Of a stretch of DNA of 64,000 nt, positions 31,869 through 44,000 are shown one piece after another. The position numbers were made by a program, and so were the translations under genes. The notes under the pieces were generated by a model, which was not told where the DNA came from, searched no databases, and saw only the letters and a program-made list of their open reading frames with translations. Within the stretch, counting starts at the first letter, position 1; every line of letters starts with the position of its first letter. The stretch is from Drechslerella dactyloides (Eukaryota; Ascomycota; Orbiliomycetes; Orbiliales; Orbiliaceae), in contig JAGTWJ010000003.1 of assembly GCA_020064725.1 (NCBI GenBank), positions 1,116,001 to 1,180,000 on the forward strand, given 5' to 3'.

Positions 31869-33191
31869 ATGAGCGCCAGTACCTGGACACCCCGCATCGG
31901 GGCCTGTTGCAAGCTTGTGCGTGCACAGCGGCGGACAATTTCATGCTACCCGCCCCGCCGAGAATTTGGTAAATGGTCCGCCGCCGCCGCCGCGCCCGAC
32001 GTTGGCAAGCCTGGCGTTAGCAATGTCGGCGACGTTCGCGATTCCGAATCCGAAGGCAGCCCTCAAGACGCGCAAGCGGAAGGGGAACAATCTCAGCGTC
32101 AATGGCGAATCCACAGAACAACGCCCGATCCGCAATCAAATACTGGGTCCTCTCAGCCAGGAACACCCAACCTAGTAGGGAGGGTACGCCTGCTTCTTTT
32201 CATCCAATTGACAAATCTGGCGGTCTACTAAACTGCCATTGCTCTATCATAGATGGTTCCAACAGCTGCAGGTGGCCCTCCGACGATGCGTCTAGTACAC
32301 CCGCTTCGACCACCACCCATCAACTTCACCGCGCCGCAAGACCACAAAGAGCCGGGAAACAGCAGCAACATCCACCCTCTTCGAAAACCAGACGACGCCT
32401 CCCCGGCTCCAAAACCCGAGATAAAAGGCCTGCCCAAGATCAAGTTCAAGAGCGCGAGCTTCCACGGCCCAGCGAATAGCCCTCTGCAGCTGAACGAATT
32501 CCTCAACGAATACGTCCCCTCGAAGTCCAAGGGAGACGTGATCGGCCCATGGATCTGGGTGACGAAGGACAAACAGCGGCACGGTCTGCCCAAAACAGCG
32601 TGGGCGAACAGAACCTCCATCACGAACGCCCAATATGTGCTGAACAAGGAGTACGACGCGACCATCAAAGCCCGCAAAAAGTGGCCGGACGATCAAACGA
32701 GAATGTCAGCTTGGGACGAAACGATGGAGAGGGTCAAAGAGCCCATAAGAGAAATCGCAGAAAGCTATGACTACACCGCCGGTGGGTGGTTCACGACGGT
32801 CTCCGGAGCCTATGCCGATTCTATGTTCCGTGCCATCGCACGTAACCTGATCGCTGGTCCGCTGAAGAACTCGCCAGCCACCGCCGTCAAGGTCTCGACG
32901 CAATTGCTACCGAATCTCAAGTCGGACGTACACGTCCTCACCGTCCTTCAGGAGAACATCTACGATAAGAAGGCCACAGGTCAGGTGCTCGAGATGTTGA
33001 TAAGGCTGCACGGGTTCCTGCCGACAGGTGCCAAGCCGGACATATATTTTCAGATAGGCCTCGGGCATCTGCACCGTTCGAGAGGGCATGCGTCTGTCTA
33101 TCTACCGTTTGACTTCTTCAGCATGGACGAGATACAGAACATGGCGCCGAAGAATTCCTTGGCACAGGTAAACTACAGGTCAACTTGGTGA
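31869..33191 (+). CDS. DUF1917 / BLES03-like (UPF0696) protein
   Basis: Exons 31869-32183 and 32253-33191 encode 417 aa; the 69-bp intron has a near-perfect tactaaac branch site. The N-terminal 100 residues are low complexity with an Arg-rich start that could be a mitochondrial presequence. The C-terminal part (about 180-390) carries the pattern of DUF1917: GPWIWV, then YDYTAGGWFTTV where the family has TGKW, MFRAIARNLIAGPL, AVKVSTQLL, HVLTVLQENIYDKK and GAKPDIYFQIGLGHL. The human member has an eIF4E-like fold, but its function is not established. The first exon's reading frame is plausible rather than proven; a start at the ATG at 32253 would give a 312-aa protein with the whole domain. Confidence 0.6.
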
Positions 33192-34361
33192 GGATGACTT
33201 CCAGGCAGTACTGAGGGCGATGCAGTAGAAGTTCAGAGGGGCAACCGACTGTCAGTCGCACAATTTGCCTAGGCATCGGAGTGACGCATGCCCGGGAGCA
33301 AGGGTCCCACATGTATCAAGTGCGGGAAGATGTCGATAGAGTTATGACGCTATTTTCATGGGACGCAGCCGAACCCGCGGTGGGACAGGACAGGGTGCGT
33401 GTGTGTGGCCAAGCTTTGGGCCCGTGGTTTATCACGATCGCGAGCCAGGCCCTGCTTTGTTTCGTATGTCGCATACACCGGAGCTAGTCGTCTCGGGGCA
33501 CCGGAGCATGTGCTGTCGCCGTTCGGCCAAAGCTTAGCCTGCCTCCAGCCTAGAACCTCGGCCCGTGACAGCTTCCGCAGATGGTTATATTTGTACATAC
33601 ATGCATTTCATTTTATTGCTCGTTTCGCACCAAATGATTCCGTTCTGTCTTGCATTTGAAGCCCGGATGCGGCGGGCTGTCCAGCCGATTTCAGATGCCT
33701 GATCGAACCCAACCCGAACGAACAAACAGAAAAGGCACAAGACACCGTAAAGACGGCATTGCAAAACCCGAGTGCAGGAATTTAGTGCTCGGAACGCCCG
33801 ACCAACCAGACGCCCGGACCAGCCTCGGCCTGGGTTGAGCACCTGCCGTTTTGGCACCGCAACGTACGGTACCTTTTCGTTCTGCTTTCACAAGCAGGAA
33901 AAACAGACCCAAGAGAAAGAAAAAACCAGTCGGATGCGACAGGGCAGCAGGGCAGGGGTCGCAGCTCCGACCGACGCAGAGTTTATGTCATCGCGATGGG
34001 CCCTGGCGGTCCCTATAAAAGTGCTGCTATGCGCCTGTCGTGTGCAGGTGGATACAGCCGCAACGTTGGACATCCCACCGCTTTTAACGTTCCTCAACAA
34101 TAATACTTAAATCCCATTCGCAGCATCGATCGCATCGTCTTCCTTCGCAAGGTCGATAAAGTCTCAAAAGCCTTAGATACAGCCAATCGAATCACCGCTT
34201 CTAGAATTCCAGTCTACCCAGCTAGTCCATTTTACACCCTGCTCGAAGGCTGTTTGCAGAGCTCCCGTTTATAACCTTTCTAGCACAGCAGAACAAATCA
34301 CGCCGGGCACTTAATATATAAGGCCTCGAATTACCTCTCGTGTATACAAGATCTTAAGCTT
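33192..34361. other. GPD1: intergenic region and promoter of GPD1
   Basis: No gene is seen in this 1.17 kb gap. The sequence ttaatatataagg (TATA core 34313-34320) lies about 42 bp before the first GPD1 ATG and is the best core promoter candidate. Upstream there is cct/gaa low-complexity sequence around 33895-33930. Confidence 0.5.
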
Positions 34362-35778
34362 ATGTCTGCTCCTTCTCGCGCGGTTGCACGGTTATCTCGC
34401 GTCGCTGGCCATATCCATCTCCCGTCACCACCTCAAGCTCGCAGAATGTCGACAGCCACGAACGGTAGCCCGCTGAGACGGCATAAGGTCGCCATCATCG
34501 GCTCGGGCAATTGGTAAGTGCCATTGAGTCCGTGCACGAGTATTCGCCTTACGTACTCAATCGTGATTGGAATTCGATACATTGAAGCTGGACGCTGACC
34601 GTGTATGACGTATTTCCGTAGGGGCTCGGCTATCGCAAAGATCTTGGCCGAGAACGCCGCTGAAAACAGCAACCTTTTCGAGCCCGAAATCCGCATGTGG
34701 GTCTTCGAGGAAGACTACCAGCTCCCGTCCTCGCATCCCGCCTACAACCCATCTCAGCACTCGCGCCCCTGCAAGCTCTCCGAACTTATCAATGAACTTC
34801 ACGAAAACGTCAAATACCTCCCGGACATCCCTCTGCCCAAGAATATCGTCGCCGACCCGTCCCTCCTGTCCGCCGTCAAGGATGCCTCGCTCCTCATCTT
34901 CAACGTCCCCCATCAGTTCGTCGCGAAAATCTGCGACCAAATCGACGGCAAGATCCTCCCTTACGCACGTGCGATCTCGTGCATCAAGGGTGTCGACGTT
35001 TCGCCGCAAGGCATCTCGCTGTTCTCCGACTACATCGGCCGCAAGCTGAGCATCTACTGCGGCGCCCTCTCCGGCGCAAATATCGCCTCCGAAGTCGCAC
35101 TGGAAAAGTTCTGCGAAACCACAATTGCATACGACCCGCCCGGCACGCTCACTCCCGTCCCCGAAGACCTGCCCGTCGTCAACCACGAGCTGTGGAAGAC
35201 GCTCTTCCACCGGCCGTACTTCCACGTCAGCATGATCCACGACGTGGCAGGCACCTCGCTCGGCGGTGCGCTGAAGAACGTGATCGCCATCGGCGCGGGC
35301 TTCGTCGACGGCATGGGATGGGGTGACAACGCCAAGGCCGCGATCATGCGGATCGGTATCTTGGAAATGCGCAAGTTCGGGCTCATGTTCTTCGACACGT
35401 GCCGCAGCGAGACCTTCACCGAGCAAAGCTGCGGTGTCGCCGATCTGATCACCAGTTGTGCGGGCGGGAGAAATCACCGCTGCGCCAAGCTGTCGGTGGC
35501 ACAGGGGCGGCCGATCGAGGAGATCGAGCGGGAGGTGCTGAACGGGCAGAAGCTGCAGGGCACGCTGACAGCGAAGGAAATATACGAGTTCTTAAGCGCA
35601 CGCGGCAAGGCGGAGGAGTTTCCGCTCATGACGGCCGTTCACAGTGAGTACCTTCTCAACAGCTCTCAATATACCAGGCACATTTAACTAACGTGAGCAA
35701 CGCTTAGGAATCCTGATCGGCAAGGAGAAGGTGGAAGATATTCCCCAGCTGCTGCATTCGGGCGGCAAAAGTAAATAG
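34362..35778 (+). CDS. GPD1: NAD-dependent glycerol-3-phosphate dehydrogenase
   Basis: Exons 34362-34513, 34622-35643 and 35708-35778 encode 414 aa. The enzyme reduces dihydroxyacetone phosphate to glycerol-3-phosphate, feeding glycerol production under osmotic stress and lipid synthesis. The Rossmann motif is GSGNWGSAIAK; FNVPHQF, SCIKGVD, CGALSGANIASEVA, SLGGALKNVIAIGAGFVDGMG (catalytic Lys), GGRNHR and QKLQGTLTAKEIYEFL are all present. The first 28 residues are Arg-rich, nearly free of acidic residues and look like a mitochondrial presequence; Met29 (ATG 34446) starts the usual cytosolic form, so dual targeting is possible. A TATA box lies close upstream. Confidence 0.96.
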
Positions 35779-36375
35779 ACAGGAGATTGGGCATCTGGCG
35801 TGAAATCGAGAGTATTGTTTTATAGACTGGCATGGTGGTCACCGGCGTTCTCGTCTCTTTGAGCATATTTTTACTGCCACTGTGTATGGATATATTGGCA
35901 TCTGCCGGGTGACTTGGCAACTACTACTACTAGTATAGTACTATCTACGTTAATTTATATAATTCAGTTATCACAATTCTTTCCTAGAAGTTGCGTGAAT
36001 ATTGGAGATCATGCATACTTAATTATGCTCCACAGAATCATGGTACCAGACACGTATCGAACCAGCCCGACATCGCGCGTACATCGCTCGATTTAGGACT
36101 GCGGAAAAATACAACGTGCTCAACACGTGGTGATCTGGCCGACAATATAATGTAATGTCGACACCATAATCCTCTCTTCTCGCCGTAATACCTCTCACCC
36201 CGGAAATGTACAGATCTATCAATACCGTCTATATAAGGCCCTCGAGGCTCTCCAGGCCCCCCTCTTTCTTCTTTCCTTCTACATCTGACGTCGTTTTCAT
36301 ACTCCTTTGAAACCGATTCGATTCCGCCCACTGAATCTCCCACGACACACTTATTTCATTTCAGACGAGCCCAGC
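35779..36375. promoter_or_regulatory. intergenic region with TATA box at 36230-36236
   Basis: The 3' flank of GPD1 is AT-rich (35920-36010). The sequence ctatataaggcc, with TATATAA at 36230-36236, lies 140 bp before the next ATG and is followed by a CT-rich leader, a normal arrangement for a fungal promoter. Confidence 0.5.
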
Positions 36376-37425
36376 ATGAGTCTGCACTCGTCTCAACCTT
36401 CTTACCCCTGCCGCAGGGCCGGGCGCTTCGGCGTCCACATTCACCAGGTCCGTAACTCCCTCCACATTTACATCAACCGTGTGGACGCGAGACGGATCCC
36501 GAACATGATTTCCCTGGCCGGTGACCTGGAAGCCGACGACCCAGACTTCGCCAGCGATGCGTTCTGGGCCGCCCGCGAACCATCGCCGGCAGCGTTTCCT
36601 CAGGGTCAGGAGCCCTACGACCCCGATTTCGGCTCCCAGGACAACCAGGAAGAATGGGAGCTGGAGATCACCCGCCACGACGATCTCCTGGAGGAAGAAG
36701 AAGACCAGAGCGACGTTGACGACGACCCTGACGACGCGGATGCCGCGTACGTCACCGTCAGCGAGGCGGACCTACGCGCGTGGGTAGGCCAGCTCCGTCG
36801 TGGGTTCGGCGCGGCGCCATCCGCTTTTGACCGGTGGGAAGAGCCGGCCGAACTCCACGATACGAGTTTTTACTTCCAGGACGCCCTTTACGAGCGCGAG
36901 CACGGGGGGAACCCCGATACTCCCTTCGTATTCTTCGTCCGGCCGACGGAGTCCTCCGTGGACCTGCTGCGGCAGCGGAACAGCATCGTCTTGGATCGGG
37001 ACCGGCAAATACTCTTCAACGCTACCGGCTGGCCTATCAGCGAGTGGCAGTTTCGGTTAAACGAACTCAATGAAGAGGAGGCAGCTTCCCACGACGATGG
37101 TCCGCGACCGCAACAGCCCCGTGGGTCGCGCGGGGTGGGACGCTTCCGCCGGGACAATCCTGGGAGCACCCGCGAGGGGTCCCCGTCTCCGTCATTGGAG
37201 GTGGACGAGATACTCGAGACGCTGCAGCTTAGCGTCGACGACGATCTCAGCCGCCTTTTCACCGACGGCGGATCGGACGGGAGCGACGAAGAGCCCGAGT
37301 ACGCGTACGCTTTCACTCCGGCGGCGTCGTCGAGTGGTAGCTGGCTTGCGAGGGGGAGTCTTCGCGGAGGCTCGCAGGGTGATAGCGGGGATCGCGGTCA
37401 GGGGAGTATGGCATCACCGGCCTGA
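36376..37425 (+). CDS. acidic orphan protein
   Basis: This single-exon gene encodes 349 aa from ATG 36376 to TGA 37423-37425. It has no signal peptide or membrane helix. The middle (about 95-125) is an Asp/Glu-rich block, followed by a segment with ordered character (about 130-240: AYVTVSEADLRAWVGQLRRGF, DTSFYFQDALYERE, VFFVRPTES, LNATGWPISEWQFRLNEL). The C-terminus is Arg/Pro/Gly- and Ser-rich low complexity. No known family was recognised. The promoter arrangement and codon use argue that it is real. GC content drops sharply just after it. Confidence 0.65.
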   Translation: MSLHSSQPSYPCRRAGRFGVHIHQVRNSLHIYINRVDARRIPNMISLAGDLEADDPDFASDAFWAAREPSPAAFPQGQEPYDPDFGSQDNQEEWELEITRHDDLLEEEEDQSDVDDDPDDADAAYVTVSEADLRAWVGQLRRGFGAAPSAFDRWEEPAELHDTSFYFQDALYEREHGGNPDTPFVFFVRPTESSVDLLRQRNSIVLDRDRQILFNATGWPISEWQFRLNELNEEEAASHDDGPRPQQPRGSRGVGRFRRDNPGSTREGSPSPSLEVDEILETLQLSVDDDLSRLFTDGGSDGSDEEPEYAYAFTPAASSSGSWLARGSLRGGSQGDSGDRGQGSMASPA

Positions 37426-38916
37426 TTGCCACGCTGGGGTCAGTATCGATAGTACCTCGGTACTCTCTGCGTTTCCACGATGCTTCTCATCCTTGCGCTT
37501 CGACGTGCACTGGGACTGCTACGACAAACTGTCGAGGAGCTTGGAAATTTACCATTATGACCAGATCATCAGGTATGTCATAATCCGTCCTTTCACATCC
37601 GAAGACCCAGACAGTAGTAATAACTCTGGTTGTGCCTAGATCATATGGAAGCGAGAATGTTTAGATCTGCCGGTTATATCAGCAATCAGAAAGAATGGTG
37701 GTGGGCTGGATACCGAAAAGCCGGCACTGTCAGGTCGGCTGCGGGATCGATTCAGCGATCCGGTATCGATATATCAATTGTATAGCCATTGTAATTTATA
37801 TTCCAATACATGTTAATCAGAGATCCGTTTCCGTTCGAGATACCTATATTGATTATATAAATATTAAAATCTATATCCTCGGGCTTTTTAACTGAAGATC
37901 CTTCAGTAATACCACATCAAACACACAGCTATCAAAGCCGATATTCCAAGGTGGAGATTCTTCTAGCATTAACAAGCAAATTCATGTTGCTAGTCTCGAG
38001 TAGCCTCGAAGAAGGTGTTGCTAGATCTATAGAATTGCGGAATCGCACAACATCCGTTAGCCGTCAAATTTCAAAACAACTCATTAATCCATTCACCTCC
38101 AAGCCGCATAGAGACTCGAAGTTTTAGACCGAGGGGCCCATCTTTATCATTTGGTGACTTTGATACGACTTCTTGATGTTATCAAAAGGCTAGGAAGACG
38201 AGTAAATTTCAGCATTATCAAATTATAAGACCACTAGTCACGATAGTCGAGAACAGTCGACGAGAGTTTATGATATTTTGTTGGAAATTTAATTTAAAAG
38301 CATACAGTCAGGGTCGTAATGATTAATGTGACGAATCACTATTCCGGAGAATACTTGATGGCTACTGTATAGAATTCTGTCCGTTTTACATGTTATGAGA
38401 CACAGATCGGGAGAAGAAAATTTTTGTTGGTGGCGAGGCTAGCGCTCTGGGCGAACAATTCGTAGACTATGGAAATTTGCCGGGAATCCTAGACATACCA
38501 TATATATATCCAAATGACGGCCTGTATATAATGGAGTAAGTGACATGAGCATATATATGAGATTTGTATATTGTATATCAAAGCCGTTTGCCAGCGCAGC
38601 AGGTTCAACTCGAGTCGAGTTGTTCCGCTGGTCATAATTTAGTAAGAGATTGAAAATCCCGCCAGTGATATCTCAGTATCTTATCTCATTGGCGTGTGCA
38701 GTGGAACCCCGGGCTTAATTACGTTGCCGACATCGCGAATCGCCTTTAAATTTCAAATTCCTCACGAATTCAGAATTAATTCGAAAACACATTATCGATA
38801 TTTTAAGCTCCGGCGGCCCTGTCACGTTCACGTTCGATCGGTGCGACTGCAGCTGCTTAGCTACCAAATTGGAACTGCAACAAGGCATCACTTTTAATTC
38901 CCGTTCGGCGACGACA
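37426..38916. other. AT-rich gene-free gap
   Basis: In this 1.5 kb gap, about 37690-38690 is visibly AT-rich compared with its neighbours, with many ttataa, atatat and taaa words and stops in all frames. No gene, RNA or terminal repeat was recognised. It might be old repeat-derived DNA, but nothing identifies an element. Confidence 0.5.
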
Positions 38917-39880
38917 ATGGGCGCGAGCCAGCAAATGAGAGATCACGGAGATGACGACATCGCAAACATCCACGCACCTCCAACCAAAATTCAACCGGCG
39001 CATGTCCCCGACGACGACCGGATTGAGACAGAAACGGACTGTTCCACAAGCATTCGGTCAGACGAAATTACCAGATTGGGAATTGAGGAATGTCGAAAGG
39101 ACGCGTCGGGCGACGGGATGCAGCAGACTGGCGGGTCTAGGCCTGATCGTGACCTAAAAGACCCGGAAGCGGCGCCGAAACGCTGGCCGTTTCTGTTCTT
39201 CAGCCGGGAGGTCCCCTGGCAGGGCGTTCGTGATCACCTGGGTGAGTGGATGCACTACAATACATTACTCCTGTTGTCGTACGTACGAATGCGATCGAGC
39301 AATTCACCGCTCATGCGCGTGCGTTGCTCGTTCGATACTGCACAACAGAGCTAATATGACTACGCGATTACGATTGAAGCCCTCGAAAGGACGTTTCTGG
39401 GATGGCTGCGAACTAGCGGAGCCTTCGCGATGACCGGCGTCCTGCTGGCGCAGATTGCCGTTATGGCGGCGCAGAACGATCGGATGGCGAAAGAAGCAGC
39501 GGCGTCGAAGCCAGGTGCGCGTGCTGCAGCTTCGAGCGCCCGGTCAAGCTCGTTACCGACGCTGCTGCCGATAAACGAGACGGCGAAGGGACTGTCGACT
39601 GTTACGGAGATCATGGCGCTGGTTGTCATTCTGACCGGTGTGTTTCGGTTCTTTCGCGCGCAGGGGGCGTTGATAGATGGGGTGGGCATTTCTGGAGGCT
39701 GGTCGATGCTTGTGCTGGCTGCCCTGGCGCTGACGGTGAGTCGATATTTCTCTGCGACTTGCTTCCGGGTTTATAATTTACATGGATCGGTATGCTGACC
39801 GGCAGGATGTTCAACTTGTGCAGTATCTTTCGGTGGTTTTCATCATGTTGGTTTTATCATCTGACCCAGAGTTCGAATGA
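38917..39880 (+). CDS. DUF202 (YidH-like) three-helix membrane protein
   Basis: Exons 38917-39241, 39380-39735 and 39806-39880 encode 251 aa. The first 105 residues are polar and probably cytosolic. The junction of exons 1 and 2 (one base plus two) restores RDHLALERTFLGWLRTSGAF, the signature start of DUF202. Three membrane helices follow: FAMTGVLLAQIAVMA, VTEIMALVVILTGVFRFF and MLVLAALALT continuing into exon 3 VQYLSVVFIMLVL. A loop of about 45 residues rich in Ala and Ser separates the first two. DUF202 also forms the membrane part of fungal VTC polyphosphate polymerase, but stand-alone fungal members have no firm function. The protein ends shortly after the third helix. Confidence 0.85.
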
Positions 39881-41083
39881 CCGGCTCGACTGGTCCGCAC
39901 TCGATAGAATTCTCCGGAATGCCAGCCAGTTGTCTCGCAAACGAGCAATTTCCGGGACCGGTTAGAGGCCGATTAGGCGACTGTTCTAGAGTTTCGCCCC
40001 TGTGTATTTTGCGCTCGGAAGGGGTGATATCATACATGATATGTGCGAACCTTATATATTTTCGCGACCCTCGATCGGGCTACAGTCACTTCGATATGTG
40101 TGCATATGGTTTCAAGATACTTTATAGATCTGGATCGAGACTGAACGAAACGTTCTTCGTTCACCGTGTAGAGTTGAGCCGAGCACGAGCGGAAGTCACA
40201 GATGGCGCATCTGCATCGCTAGCGGCTGGAAAGCTTGTCGGGAGGCGATCGGAATGATGTCTTCACCTGATCGGTACCGGAGAGAGGCAACGGCGAGGCG
40301 AATAGCTTGCCCCGGCCGGACGATCTGGGCAGCCCGATCTGGCAGCGTTGCAGTTCTGGGCCTGAACCCCGGCCCAACACAGAACAAGAACAGCTCGCGG
40401 CGCAAGCAGGCTTGCGGTCAACATTTCGTCATCGGCCGCCAAACTCTGACATCCAACAGGCACGTCCCTGTCCGCGAACCAAGTTTTGCGTCCCGTAGAA
40501 TTCGAGCAGACGGCCTCGATCAGAGCGTGAGAGTTATCATACGTGCAAGGCGTGGTGATCTCCGGCATTCCTGCGCCTCTGATATCCGCGACCGGCGGCC
40601 GGCCAGTCACATTCATTTCTGATCAATCTGGCGTCCACCGGCCCTCGCCTTCTCCCGGGTTCCCGCACAGTAAAGCACTCCTGCCAGCCTGCCAGCCTGC
40701 CAGCCTACGTGGAGGCGCCCCCGTTCCCATACGCCAGGGTCCCTCTTGCCTCCCGTCACTCACTTCTTCGAACCGCCGCTAAGCAAATCGTATTTCGCAA
40801 CTTCGATCGAACATCTACCTACCCATCTACCCATTTACCCATCTTACCCCCACCGCATGAGAGTTTTCACCGCTGCTCTCGGCCTCATATGGATTGCTTC
40901 ACCAAACCACCGCAAGCGGTCTCATAAACGCTCAGCAGAGAGACAACAACAGTGCGAGTGCTAGTAGTTTTCGACTTGCATACACACGTTATCACGCGGG
41001 AGTACACACCTCAAGATCAAAAATCAAAATCAAAATCTACCGGACGCGAAGGGGCGGTAGTGCACGTGGATGTCTCAACCCGC
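39881..41083. other. intergenic region DUF202 gene - histidine kinase
   Basis: No gene was recognised in this 1.2 kb gap. There is a small tandem repeat of ctgccagc (three copies, 40681-40704) and a run of imperfect ctaccc/tttaccc words at 40815-40850. The last 200 bp is the likely leader of the kinase gene and contains upstream ATGs (for example 40857). Confidence 0.5.
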
Positions 41084-44000
41084 ATGGCACCGTCGTCCAA
41101 TGCAAGCCATGCGTCTGTGACGCCGGCGGCCCTGGGATTCGCTGCCCTACGGCATACTCTGAACGCTTGCCTGGTCCTCTCCGGAGCCAGCAAGCAGATT
41201 CTCTTCTGCAATCATGCCATGGAAAAGTTATTCCACACGGTGCGGATGCAGTCCGACAAGGAGTCGGATCCGTTCTCGCGACCGCCGCCGGTGACCTCGG
41301 ACGTTGCCAAGGGACATAGCTTATCTGACATGGGCATCGGGTTGATTCAGGAGGGTTCCGCCGTATTTGTTGAATTCGGGTGGACAAGGTAGGTTCCCAT
41401 CGTTCGAGTATTTTGCGAGCTATCGTAGCTCATCTGTCATACGACCAGACTTCTCGATGCCCTTATCCCACGAAGTGGACACAAACTTTTCGAACCGCCC
41501 GAACCGAGTCAACATTCCGAGCATGCAGACTTTCCTTCCGACGAGGAGCCGGAGCTCAAGGATGCAGCTATAGACGTCGTCTTCTCAACACCCCAGATCA
41601 AACTCGACCACGGACCCCTCAATCGAAGTCCACGATTCTTAAGAGAGAAGGTTGGCTCGTTCACTTCAACGGCCAGCTCGCCATCAGGGAGCGCTCGTCT
41701 GGAAGGGAGCTGTACCATCACCCCATTCAAGGAGGAAGGGGCCTTCTATTTTCTCTTGACTTTCATCGACGTTGGGTCTGTTGACGGCCGACTCCACGGC
41801 CCAACAACAACCAGGTCGTCGAAACTACCGCCCTCCTCAGGTGCATGGGTTAGGCGGGCCGAGAGCAACTTCTCGGGTTTCATTTCGCCGAATTACCATG
41901 GTCTTTACAACAGTTATACCAGTGGTGAAATGCAAATGACCATCCTGCAAAAAATGGCGGTCATGAAAAACGCCGTGGTGAGTCTCCAGCTGTTGAATAT
42001 AATCGTAGAAAGGAAATCGTAAACGTACCTGCAATGCTAACTTTCCCATAGTTGGATACAATGGCAGTTCCAGGTTCGTCGTATAACCATGAATGTATCG
42101 ACTTGCTCACACAAGCAGACTGACCGATGATAGTTTTTGCTACGTGGCTCGACGGATCTTGTACATTCGCCAACAAGGCAGGAATGAACTGGGCAGCAGT
42201 GGACATTCCGCCTTCATATGATCGTGAGCCTCAGGACACCCTGTTGAGTGATTGGTGTTGGACACAACTGGTTCATCCCTCGTTTCGATATTTGTTGGAT
42301 AGAGTTAATATCTTCATGCAGTCGGCTATATGGATGACAACTGGACGTCGAAATTTCGGGTCTATGATCCCGAATTCAAAGAAGAGCTGAGCTTTGAAGA
42401 CTCTCCTCTCGTGGTATGAAACCTTGCCCGCTCACCTGTGCCGATGGAAAGTAACGTGCTAATATTGCCACAGCGACTTTGTCGTTCGAGAAAACCTCTA
42501 TCGTCACAGAAGGTAGCCTGCTCCCAACATACAGGCACTTGAATGCATTAATATTAACACACGATACCATAGGTCGGTCTGATAAACAGCAACGGTGAGA
42601 GAAAGGTGTTCGACGTTGCGGGAGAGGGCATCCTTAACGACGACGGCGAGTGGATTGCCGGCTTGATCTGGCTGAGGGACGTCACGAAGATGCAAAAAGA
42701 GTTCGATACCAAATTCGCGACACAGGCGAAAGAAAATGCTCGGCGTACGTATGACGAAAGAAGCACATTGCTCGACCTCGTAGGTACTAACTATCAGCAG
42801 TTGTTGCGAAAGAGCTATCTGCAAAAGAAGCCAGCCGTTTGAAATCGCAGGTTGGTAACGGTCTTCCCATTTATGAAATGAATATTCTGGACACTAAAAT
42901 ATATGTATTCTGTCAGTTTTTGGCCAACATGAGTCATGAAATTCGAACGTACGTCTGTCATGGTATCTCATCGCATAGCCGCGGATGGTACTGACGGGGC
43001 AATATATAGCCCGATTGCCGGCGTTCTAGGCATGAGCGAGATCCTTCTCGACACCGAACTAACGGAAGAGCAAGAGGAGTACGCGGAAAACATACAACGT
43101 TCCGCAAACGCTTTGCTCACGGTAATCAACGATATTCTGGATTTCTCCAAAGTTGAATCGGGCCGACTGGATATCGAAGAGGTTCAATTCTCCATCGCGC
43201 TCGTCCTATCGGACATCATCCGGATGATGGGGATACACGCAGAGAAGAAACGGCTGCACTTCATCACCGATATCTCGAGCGAGATCAAAGAGGATATCCA
43301 GGTGCTCGGCGACCCGGGGAGAGTGCGGCAAATTCTCACCAACCTGCTCAGCAACAGCATTAAATTCACGCAGAACGGCCACGTCAGACTGGTCGCCTCG
43401 ATTGAAGAGGAGCTAAACGTCGACACGACGACAAGAGGCTTGGTTCCGAAGCTCGCGAAGGGTGCTGAGAAGTATATCGTCGTCAAGTTTGTGGTTGAGG
43501 ATACTGGGATCGGAATCAAGGATGATGTGATGAAGCTGTTGTTCACGCCTTTCGGACAGGCGGACTCTTCCACTGCGAGGAAGTATGGAGGTTCGGGTCT
43601 GGGCTTAGCAATTTCTAAGAACGTAGGTTTTGCGCCACATCCGGATCCTTGTTTGAATTTGCTGACGATATAAAATAGTTGGTTGATTTAATGGGTGGAA
43701 TAATTGAGCTGAAGAGTGGTAAGTGAATTCCCTTTATCCTAAGATGGAGCATTTGACAACTAACAAGCGGGTACCGTAAAGTCTATGGAAACGGAACGAA
43801 GGCAACTGTTGTAAGTGAAAGATACGCAGGTGCCTCATTGCGATTAACGCTGACTTGCGGTGCAGAGAATACCTTTCCGGTACCCATTTGCCCGATCGCC
43901 TAAGTCGTCTTCGGGAGGAACCCTACCGGATTTCAACAGCGTCCCGGAAAGGCTGCAACAGGACTCCAGCGTTTCATTACGAAGTTTGAGCGATACGAGC

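Noticed and set aside
34557..35477. 306-codon minus-strand ORF opposite GPD1
   Set aside because: It is antisense to conserved coding sequence and rich in Asp, Glu, Arg and Val, as expected from codon-mirroring.
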